DNA of 44,658 bases, taken from positions 1 through 44,658 of the forward strand of contig JAGFNK010000429.1 of assembly GCA_025769875.1 (NCBI GenBank), written 5' to 3'. Positions 36,358 through 44,658 of this stretch are shown here, one piece after another. Source of the DNA: Russula earlei. Lineage: Eukaryota; Basidiomycota; Agaricomycetes; Russulales; Russulaceae. Numbering within the stretch: position 1 is the first letter of the stretch; each line of letters starts with the position of its first letter. A program made the translations under genes and the position numbers. The notes under the pieces were generated by a model. The model saw only the letters and a list, made by a program, of their open reading frames with translations. It had not been told where the DNA came from and did no database searches.

Positions 36358-36829
36358 TGCATTGCTTCTGTTCCAGATGTTCCTGTACTGCCACATATGT
36401 CATTTCCCTGATTGGGAAAGTACTTATGACACTGAGATTGCTACTAGGGAAGCACTTAATGCTTCCAGCACCAAGATTGTTTACACAGAAGCAATTATTG
36501 CTTCTATGAGCTGCCTTTGCTTCTATAGCACCAACCAGTACTATAGTAGCACGAACCTTATCCCTGAGGGCTACATAAAGCCCCCAGTTTGTAGCAGTTG
36601 AGCCTTAAGCTTGACTTAGTTTGCCAATCCCAAACAGTTGACTCCTACCCTGTCTGCAGAGCCCCTCTCATCTTGTTGCCATACTCTAGAAGGAGCTAAC
36701 ACTCCTTCCCTCCACAAGTACTGCTTGCTTGACTCAAGCATATCTGCATTGGTAGGATGTGTTCATAGATGCAACCATTGATCTTATTTAAGGCACTTTG
36801 GAGCCTTAACACCACCTGGACAGACCATC
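36358..36829. other. Repeat-derived sequence, possible older LTR
   Basis: A/T-rich, CpG-poor sequence with an ACATAAAGCCCCC element near 36574-36586 that resembles an LTR promoter. No boundaries could be placed. It lies between solo LTR 1 and the degenerate RT-RNase H. Confidence 0.3.
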
Positions 36830-37810
36830 TGCTTTATTCATGGTTCCTGGGTGATGCATGATAGTGAAGTCAAAGTTGCTGAGAAGGAGTGCCCATCAGG
36901 CCTGTTGTTGAGTGAGTTTCTGTTTTGTCATAAAGTATGTCAAATTGTTGTGGTCCATCCATAGATCTACAGGGTGAGTAGCACCTTCAAGGTAGTGTCA
37001 GAAATGCCAGAGGGATGAGACAATTGTGAGGAGTTCTTTATTGTAATTTCATTGTGCATTGTCCAAGGATTTTGAGAAATAAGCTACCAGGTGATATCTG
37101 TTAAATTCATTGGGTTGTTCTAAAATTGAGCTGACTGCAAAGTCACTTGCATTGCAGATAAGTTGAAAGGGCTTGGTATGATCAGGTAACATGAGGACTG
37201 GGGCTGTGATAAATGCCTGGATTAATGTTCTAAATGCTTGTTCTTCATTGGCTTCCCATTTGTAGGGGTTTTCTAAGTTAAACAGGGGTCATGCTATCTG
37301 TGAGTATTGGTGGATAAATTGCCTATAAAAGTTGCCAAATCCCAAAAATGCTTGTACTTCTGTGACATTCATCAGGGTAGGCCATTTTGTAATGCCAATT
37401 AACTTGTCTCAGTCCATGGAAATTCATCCTTGGAAGATATTGATGCCAAGGTAACTGATAGAGGTCTGTTGGAAAGCACATTTCTCTGGTTTCAGATATA
37501 AGTCGTGGTCTTGGAGTGTCTTTAGGACTTTGTGCGTCCAGTCATCTAGATTGTTCAAGGTTTGTGCCATGATTAATATGTTGTCAAGATAGACTACCAC
37601 ATGTCCAGTGGCAATGTATTCTGCTAGGATAGTATTCATAAAGCATTGGAAAGTGGCTGGGGTGTTGCAAAGGCCAAATGTCATTATCAGGGGTTCAAAA
37701 AGTCCTAAGGTCCCATACAGCAACCAAAATTTCTTGAAACTTGAACTTGGAACTTGAATTTTGGGATTAGCTGGGAGTGACAGGTGTGACAGGTGTGATG
37801 ACAGTGACAT
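36830..37810 (-). pseudogene. Degenerate Ty3/gypsy reverse transcriptase-RNase H
   Basis: The minus-strand frame 37424-37810 reads GLFEPLIMTFGLCNTPATFQ, VVVYLDNILIMAQTLN and LYLKPEKCAFQQTSISYLGI, the second half of a gypsy RT; the catalytic YLDD box is YLDN. Continuing on the minus strand to about 36830, with several stops, are GFGNFYRQFIHQYSQIA, ICNASDFAVSSILEQ, LVAYFSKSLDNAQ and [14 protein letters not shown], the connection and RNase H domains. The 5' half of RT is missing to the right of 37810. The element is non-functional because of stops, truncation and the altered active site. Confidence 0.85.
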
Positions 37811-37879
37811 GTCATATGATTAACTAATATCAGTTGATTTTGTCTGTTCACTGTAATTCACATATTTGCATATGTGCTG

Positions 37880-38682
37880 TCATTGTTGTTGTAATGACTG
37901 ATGTGCCCAAAAATGTTTTATGCCCCTCCAAGTCATGGCCAATTTTTTACCCCCTGATTTCAAGTTGTCACCTGTCCATCCCCTGGTCAATGCTATGGCT
38001 GATTACCTTGATCAGGAGAGGCTGTATCTGCAGCAGGTACAATGGCAACACCAACAACTTCTAATGATTTTATATTTTACAGGTTATGCCCTTTATGACT
38101 TCCAGGCCATACTGTCAATACTCAAACCCCATTCTCCTCCTATTCCATATCACACCTCTGCCCTCACTGGTCTTGCCTGGGTCCATGAACTACTCACTGG
38201 CCACCCAGAATGCATTTGGAATGAACTTGGGGTCCATAAACATGTGTTTCACAAGCTCCAGCAGACTCTCCATGACTTTGTGTTGCATCATCTCACATGT
38301 CCAAATTGAAGAACAGGTTGCCATATTTCTCTATGTGGCTTCCACTGGGCTGTCATTCACAAATATTGGAGAGCATTTTCAGCAGTCACCAAGCACGGTC
38401 TCAAAGTACGTATCCCATGGTTTCCTTCTATGTATCTTCTGATGGATATCCAGATATTTTAAAAAGATACTTGGAGTTTCCACAACCCCCCCTTTCTACA
38501 CCACCTTTGTACAGCTTCCTGATGCCAATTCCCCTCCTCACTCCTTTATCCAAGGGAATCCCAAAATTTTTCCCTTTTTCAAGGATGCCCTGGGTGCTAT
38601 CAACAGCACCCACATTGGTTGTTACTCCACTGCCACAGAGTGCAATGCAACAAGAGACTGCAACAGTGTTCTCTCACAGAAC
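37880..38682 (+). pseudogene. Truncated PIF/Harbinger (HARBI1-like) transposase
   Basis: Plus-strand frames read HELLTGHPECIWNELGVHKH, VFHKLQQTLHDF, then after a frameshift EEQVAIFLYVASTGLSFTNI and GEHFQQSPSTVSKYVS (the helix-turn-helix region), and after another shift PPHSFIQGNPKIFPFFKDAL and GAINSTHIGCYSTATEC. These match the start of the DDE_Tnp_4 nuclease of HARBI1-like transposases, where the first catalytic Asp normally sits in GAIDGTH; here it is Asn. The gene stops abruptly at 38682 in VLSQN, where an LTR begins. It is dead through frameshifts, the catalytic change and the insertion. Confidence 0.75.
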
Positions 38683-39509
38683 TGTTATGAACCAAGGCCA
38701 GGTCCTGGCCATAGATTGTCCTATTTCACTCAAGAGAGACCTCTCTCACTTCACATTGCCAATTCCCTTCTGTTTCCTGGGCTATCCCTCCTGCGGTACA
38801 AGATATTGCTATTGCAAAGGCACTATAACATGACCAGGCACCCATTTCCTAATCAGGTAATCATTGCGTGGCAGCCACATGGTCACCCAGCCACCAAGAA
38901 CCCAAAACAGCGCCACAAACTCTTAGAAGCTGTTGCATAACTCATCTGATGTCATCAAGGCTCTAATGACATCATGGCTGACTGAGCAACTCCACAGTGA
39001 CCTCATAGGCTCACTAAGCACTCCACAGTGACATCATAATGATGTCATCGCTCCACAATGATCAGTAATGCGCTCAGTAAGCCTGAAACTTGACACAAGC
39101 AAGTTTATGCCTCTGTAGTCCTATTGGATGGTACCAAAGGGTCTAGAATAGTTCCAGTTCTTTGTAATCGACCCTGTACACTGTATATAAGCCCCAATGA
39201 AGCATGGCAGTTGTCAGACTGTCCATTTGTGATACTCTCATCCTCCTGGGTACTCCCCTGCGACTGCTCAGTCTAAAGCCTTCCTCGTCTTCAAGGTACT
39301 CTTAAACGACTGCCTTATTTAAAGTCCTTCATCATACTGGCCTCTGCCCTTTGCCTCTGTCTCCTGCAGCACGTACCAGTCCCTATCTGGTACCTTCTAG
39401 TCATTTGGCTCATCCTCCTGTTCAACGCTGCCTTCGCCACATACCGTCTGTTCCGACCCTTGCCCACCTGCTCCTGAGTCCTTAGTGATCAGCAGTACAT
39501 GTCTTGACA
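38683..39509 (+). mobile_element. LTR, probably the 5' LTR of a gypsy element running off the window
   Basis: Same family and orientation as the LTR at 43430. It starts TGTTATGAACC, has the TATATAAGCCCC promoter, and ends TGTCTTGACA. The flanks AGAAC (left) and TCTGG (right) do not match, so it is not a simple solo LTR. The right flank begins TCTGGACAGTCTCTC, where a TGG two bases after the LTR could start a tRNA primer-binding site. The best reading is a 5' LTR inserted in the Harbinger transposase, with its 3' LTR beyond 44658. It has lost several CpG sites retained by the other two LTR copies. Confidence 0.7.
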
Positions 39510-42500
39510 TCTGGACAGTCTCTCATCATTCCTGTATTGACCGGCCAACGCTCAAGTGTCTACTCCCATCTCTCCCACTCTTGTCAATACCCCCCTGTGT
39601 CTTCCTTCACCTCTTCAACCAACTCCACGCACCGCCCTCCAACTCCTCACTGAAAGCTTTGATCCCATCCATACTTCATCGCCCCTCAGCGTCATTGACT
39701 CCCCAGTAGTCCCACCAACCTCCCCTGTCACTGCCCAGCCTATTTCAGGTGACTTCATCCCTGTCGGTACCCCTCCTCCAGTACAGAACGAGCAACAGCA
39801 AGCAGACCATCCTCCCTTGCCTGAAGGCTTCCTTGATTGTCCCCCTTGTGCAATATTTTGGTTCCACCCTCACCAGTTCTTCGTCCTCCCCACCACTGGT
39901 CATTCCCACGAGCAGTGGTGACCCCTCCACGACTTAAACTACTAAGACCACCTATCACGCATCCCTACCACAGAGCAGTTAAGTCATTGCACCTTCACAG
40001 ACACCTACACCACCGCCTTCTGTGCTTGCATTGTCCACACTTTTGCGGTGGAGCCCTCCAACACTGCCCTTGCAGCGCAGTATAATCTCACCCCCTTTGG
40101 CATCTGTTCCTCTGTAGGAATACACACCCCGGATGCTGACTTCCCCCTTGGATGCCTCACCTATGTTTTTAACACTTCTCTGTTCAGAAAGCTTCTTACT
40201 TTACCCCCTATTTACCGTCCTGCATACGAAGGCTCCTTTTGCTTATCTATTGTACACAACTTCTTGGACGGACATCTAGCCTTTGTGTATGGTTACTTAC
40301 ACTTTGAGGAAGGAAGTAACCGTGTAGCCTTGCGCCACTACTCGACCTATACAGTCGACACCAACACGTTTTAACCCTCTACTACTTCACTTCTGCTTCT
40401 TGCCTCGCGTCCCTGCCAACCCTCTCGAGTTAATTGAGAATTATTGTTTACAAACTATAGATCTTGCGCACGGTTCTTAAAAGTAAGAACCATCCTTGTA
40501 ACGCTTCAATAAAGATTGAATAAAGTGCCTCCCTTCTTTTAACTAAGTGCCTCACGAATACACCTTAGAAGAAGACGAAGAAGAAGATGCTATCACTTGA
40601 CACGTCTTAAGCCTATATCATTATTGAACTTGGACCTCCGTTGCGTTCCCTGTCACCGCTTTAACCAACTTACACGATGTACCAGAAATTGAACCACCTC
40701 ATGAGGACTTCCCCCACCTTATTGCTAAAGAGTTCCTTGGAGTCTTGCCTTTTGGTCAACTCTTAAGCCACGATGAACATGCACTATACCTTGAAACCCT
40801 TAGTCGACTTCTGCCACCAGCATGACAACAACTATTATATTGGCATCTTGCTCAAGTAAAGAACATCCAAGGACAACCAGTTGACTACCAATCCCTACAC
40901 ACCAGTGAATTAAACCTCTGGACCAGAGTCATTCAACCATGCCACCACATCATTATCCACTCCTTGAGAATGGGATATTGCTTATTCTACTTAGCTTGGA
41001 CATATATCAGCTACTATCGGCTCACAGTCCAGTTCTACCATCTACGCCTTAACAGAATACAAAGGGAGGATTGATCTTATGTCCAACTCGCAGTTGTACC
41101 AGGAATGCACAATACCTTTGACTGGGAAACTAACTCCTGGTTATATGACACAGATTACAATCAACCTTGGGCAATTACCAGCCCAGACACCTCATACTGT
41201 ATACCGGTCCCCCTACATATTATTCAGCCCCAGCAGTCCTTTAAGCCTCAAGCCTCGTCCCTCAACCCCTCATGCCAATTCAAAACCACTATCCAACCAG
41301 TCAGGAACATTGGTCCACCAGTACAGAAGATACTGAGACAGATCCGTGGATTACCCGGTGCAACTGCAAGGCAGAGTATTGCACGTGTGGTTATCGACCA
41401 GACACACCTCCCACTCCTAATGGAATCACCTTGTGGACACCAGGTGATTATCACCTCCCAATTCAGTAGTCCTGGCTCCTCAACACAGAAGACGCATACC
41501 ATCTCAGTGACTGCCCTCTAGAGAAACAGTCCCCAACACAAGAGGATTCCTTGTTGAAAGACCATTGCCTCCTACTCCCCCTGAGGCCTACATACCATTG
41601 TTTACCAGTTGTATTCCTACACCGGTCATACCTCCCCAGCCCTTTGCCTCACCTTTAGTTGAATCCCCTGATAGTATTGACATTAGAAATACTGAACTAC
41701 ATTCTTATTTACCAGAACAATCCTTCTTAGCTCTAAACCTACCTACGCAATCAAAAGAGAACTACTTGAATTCAAGAGCTATTGTACACAGGCTTGGCAT
41801 TTAAGGACAACACATTTTGTGGTGTATCAACATCCCACTAGAGAGATAAACAACTTTGCTATCTCACCAGCAGAATTTGAAGGATACTTGTGGAAAGCTC
41901 AAGTAGTCTTAACCCAAAGTAGCATCACCGAAGAATACTCCCAAATCCACTTAAGAAGACACCAAGGAAGACCTGATACCATTTGACTGAAACCAGCCTA
42001 CACCATTGCATATCCTTGGAACAACGGCCATTGGACTATAACAGTCATCTAGACCTATGAGCACTAGGAGAGACATCACTGACAAAGAAGAAAATCTAAT
42101 CCCACTCCTATTTGAAGGCCTCAGTTACGACACTCAAGATCACTGTTACCAAGGGAAATTCACGGTGCACCTATTATCAACTACAGAAATATTTCTGACA
42201 CTTGGTTATCAAAGACGACAATGACAAAGTTACCACTGAACAACTTAAAGCAGCACCCCAGGAGTGGAAAACGTTCAAGAATTCACCCCTACAATTTCAC
42301 GGGTATCTTCCTAGATAAACCATCAAGTGGAGCCTTCTAGATGATATTGGGTTTACTACAACAACAAAGAAGTTGACTTCACGGCTAGAGCAACACAAGA
42401 AGTTACCGCTGTTCTAGGCACTGCACCAAGCGTTTGAAGCGCTACTCCAGGACCCTCTACCTGATGAAATACTCAACAACCCACTCTGCATACAGTTAGC

Positions 42501-42601
42501 AACATACCACAAACAATCCCTCGAACACTCACTCCAACTAGAATCCAGTTACAAGGTCCAGCTCCACCAATTGTTACAGTTGCAACAACCAGAACCCTAC
42601 A
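39510..42601 (+). mobile_element. Internal region of the gypsy element, long unrecognised decayed ORF
   Basis: About 3 kb between the 5' LTR and gag carries plus-strand coding-like sequence broken by stops and shifts. Segments in one frame (39556-40374) include ASLIVPLVQ-free Pro-rich sequence and then NLTPFGICSSVGIHTPDADF, IYRPAYEGSFCLSIVHNFLD, FVYGYLHFEEGSNRVALRHY. Further on come HEDFPHLIAKEFLGVLPFGQ (about 40698-40760), FDWETNSWLYDTDYNQPW (about 41114-41170) and ARQSIARVVIDQTHLPLL (about 41370-41420). The pattern implies a formerly intact protein or two, not noncoding filler. I do not recognise a domain. It may be an extra ORF of this gypsy lineage or an older nested element. Confidence 0.45.
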
Positions 42602-43429
42602 ATGTCCAGCAATCCTCGCCTTGTGGGAACTGCCCCAGAACCCTTCGATGGAAAAGCCGACAATGCAGAAGGCTTTTGGGCAGCCCTGGCCAATTATTAC
42701 TACATCAATGGCGACTCTTTTACAGATGAAAGCAAGAAAGTTGCCGCTGCACTAACCCACTTTAAAGTAGGAACACCCACAGAGCATGGGCTAGAGAACA
42801 AACTACTAAAGCCATGGCTTCGTACTGTAGCCGACTACGGATCATGGGACGACTTCAAAAAGGCCTTTGCTGACCATTTTATCCCTGCAGAAGCAGAATT
42901 GGCTTCTGCCAACACTATGCACACTTATTATCAAGGAAAACTACTGTTTAATGAATGGTATCAGAAATGGTAACACCATGCATCACAAGCTACCACCGAT
43001 GAAAGGACAAAGATGTATGCATTCAGGAAAAACATTAATCCAGCCCTACATCAGAAGATATTGGGAATCACACCGACACCAACTACACTTGCAGCCCTTG
43101 TCAAAGCAGCAAGAGAATTTGACAACCTGTTCCACCTATACAATTCCATGGCCTTTAGAGGAGGACGCTCTGTGCATACTCGAGGATTAAACACTCAAGG
43201 ATCAGACAATCCCTTGGAAATTAACTTGTACCAAGGGGAACCTAACGAACAACCCTGGGAATCCAGAAGTGAAAGAAAACCCCTCACAGATGCAGAGAAA
43301 GAATTTCGACACAAGAACAACCTCTGTTGTTACTGTGGAAAGAAGAACCATATGGCAAATCAATGTAGAGCAAAGAGAAAGCAGCCCAAGGACACCAACA
43401 ACAAGGATCTCGCCCCCAAACAGGCAGAG
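42602..43429 (+). pseudogene. Ty3/gypsy gag with CCHC zinc knuckle, one stop codon, split by an LTR
   Basis: The frame starts MSSNPRLVGTAPEPFDG and includes FWAALANYYYIN, WLRTVADYGSWDDFKKAFAD and LLFNEWYQKW, then a single in-frame TAA at about 42971. It continues in the same frame with MYAFRKNINPALHQKIL, ARERDN-type linker sequence, and the zinc knuckle CCYCGKKNHMANQC (C-X2-C-X4-H-X4-C). This is a gag capsid-nucleocapsid protein of the retrotransposon_gag type. It ends at APKQAE where solo LTR 2 is inserted. The protein would form the capsid around the element's RNA. Confidence 0.8.
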
Positions 43430-44256
43430 TGTTACGAACCAAGGCCAGGTCCTGGCCATAGATTGTCCTATTTCACTCAAGAGAGACCTCTCTCACTTTG
43501 CATTGCCAACTCCCTTCCATTTCTGGGCTATCCCTCCTGCGGTACAAGATATCGCTATTGCAAAGGCTTAACACGACCAGGCACCCATTTCCTAATCGGG
43601 TAATCATCGCGTGGCAGCCACATGGCCACCCAGCCACCAAGGACCCAAAACAGCGGCACAAACTCTTAGAAACTATTGCATAAATCATCTGACGTCATCA
43701 AGGCTCCAATGACATCATGGCTGACTGAGCGACTCCACAATGACCTCATAGGCTCACTAAGCACTCCACAGTGATATCATAATGATGTCATTGCTCCACA
43801 ATGATCAGTAATGCGCTCAGTAAGCCTGAAACTTGACACAAGCAAGTTTATGCCTCTGTAGTCCTATTGGATGGTACCAAAGAGTCTAGAATAGTCCCAG
43901 TCCTTTGTAATCGACCCTGTACACTGTATATAAGCCCCAATGAAGCATGGCAGTTGTCAGACTGTCCATTTGTGATACTCTCATACTCTGGGTACTCCCC
44001 TGCGACCGCTCAGTTTAAAGACTTCCCTTGCCTCCAAGGTACTCTTCAATGACCGCCTTGTCTAAAGCCCCTTGCTGCACTGGCCTCCAGTCTTTGCCTC
44101 TGCCTCTGCAACACTTACCAGTCCCCATCTGGTACCTCCTCATCGTTGGCTCGTCCTCCTGTTCAACGCCGCCTTCGCCGCGTATTCATCTGTTCCGACC
44201 CTTGCCCACCTGCTCCTGAGTCCTTAGTGATCAGCAGTACGTGTCTTGACACAGAG
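43425..44256 (+). mobile_element. Solo LTR 2 with perfect 5-bp target duplication, nested in gag-pro
   Basis: The LTR spans 43430-44251 (TGTTACGAACC...TGTCTTGACA), flanked by CAGAG at 43425-43429 and 44252-44256. It carries TGACGTCA (43691-43698) and a TATATAAG box (43927-43934). It interrupts the gag-pro of an element whose own 5' LTR belongs to the same family, so the family inserted into itself and then lost its internal part. It retains CpGs that are mutated in the 38683 copy, fitting a younger age. Confidence 0.93.
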
Positions 44257-44658
44257 CTAAACCATCCAAGATGAAAACATTGAACCTGCACAAGAAGAAC
44301 CCTATTCCTGTTGCATCATTGACAACTTGGAGAGAAACACTTGCAGACTCGATCCTCCACCCAAGATCTCCTATGGATTTTTAATTGGACCCCCTTCTGC
44401 ACCGAGAAGGGACACGGTCCAAATCAGTATGATACAAAGAGAAATCAATTACCCCAAAGTTTTTACCAAGAATATTTGCTCCCCATCCATGCCTTAAAAG
44501 TATCTTGTGGGGAAGACAAGTGGCAAAGAAATCGGTTGCAAAAGCCCTGCTTGACAGTGGGGCAGAAGGAATGATAATTCATGAACAATTCGCACAAAGA
44601 CACCACCTGCACCTCCGAACTATGACCAAACCCTTGCCAGCACAAAATGTAGATGGAA
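44257..44658 (+). pseudogene. Gypsy pol start: retropepsin-like aspartic protease, cut by window end
   Basis: After the LTR the sequence resumes with IQDENIEPAQEEPYSCC in one frame. In another frame near 44545 it gives ALLDSGAEGMIIHEQFAQRH and LHLRTMTKPLPAQNVDG. DSGA with the following GMII is the active-site signature of the Ty3/gypsy retropepsin. At least one frameshift and stop separate it from gag, so the copy is decayed. Downstream RT, RNase H and integrase should lie beyond 44658. Confidence 0.75.

Noticed and set aside
35525..39509. Inversion between the two oppositely oriented LTRs
   Set aside because: Solo LTR 1 has an intact TGAGT duplication on both sides, which an inversion through it would have separated.

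Overview
The window looks like a gene-rich piece of a basidiomycete (probably Agaricomycete) nuclear chromosome that runs into a transposon-rich block. The reasons are: many short introns (about 36-110 nt, GT...AG with a few GC...AG), CT-rich leaders, TATA boxes, Ty3/gypsy and PIF/Harbinger relics, and CpG decay in the repeats. No tRNA, rRNA or CRISPR array was recognised.

Layout. 2.5-5.6 kb (+): a Sec2-type Rab guanine nucleotide exchange factor. 5.9-7.4 kb (-): an eight-exon cytosolic intradiol (hydroxyquinol-type) ring-cleavage dioxygenase. 7.8-12.1 kb: a tandem segmental duplication carrying two genes for a Gas1/Egh16-like secreted protein (-). The first is intact with low-complexity tails; the second is decayed and its promoter region is itself a 127-bp tandem duplication. 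12.3-13.6 kb (+): an SR-rich protein with an NKAPD1/SCI1-like C-terminal module and a one-base frameshift. 13.8-15.4 kb (+): a saccharopine-dehydrogenase-like oxidoreductase, also with an apparent frameshift. 17.0-17.7 kb (+): a small hydrophobic secreted protein. 18.5-22.2 kb (-): a complete eleven-exon PMR1/SPCA-type Ca2+/Mn2+ P-type ATPase in which two introns appear to be GC-AG. 24.4-30 kb: a local array of interferon-induced 6-16 (IFI6/ISG12)-like genes (+), three gene copies and a fourth remnant, each of the three starting with a 7-nt first exon. 31.1-34.0 kb (+): a nine-exon FAD-linked oxidoreductase of the BBE/PCMH type with a roughly 235-residue low-complexity insert in the flavin domain.

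From about 34 kb to the end the sequence is repeat-derived and CpG-poor. It holds a solo LTR (-) with a perfect 5-bp target duplication, a degenerate Ty3/gypsy RT-RNase H (-), a truncated PIF/Harbinger transposase (+), and an apparent gypsy element (+). That element has a 5' LTR, a long unrecognised ORF region, gag with a zinc knuckle, and the start of the protease. It runs off the window and is interrupted by a second solo LTR of the same LTR family, also with a perfect target duplication.

The host genes look like a mix of housekeeping trafficking and ion-transport genes (SEC2 and PMR1, both secretory pathway), catabolic oxidoreductases and rapidly changing small-protein families. I see no operon-like pathway tying them together. 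The most unusual features are the IFI6-like array, two independent local duplications followed by decay, and the nested LTR structure with a readable CpG-decay record. Exon boundaries were inferred by eye from splice signals, reading phase and family conservation; no alignment was run.
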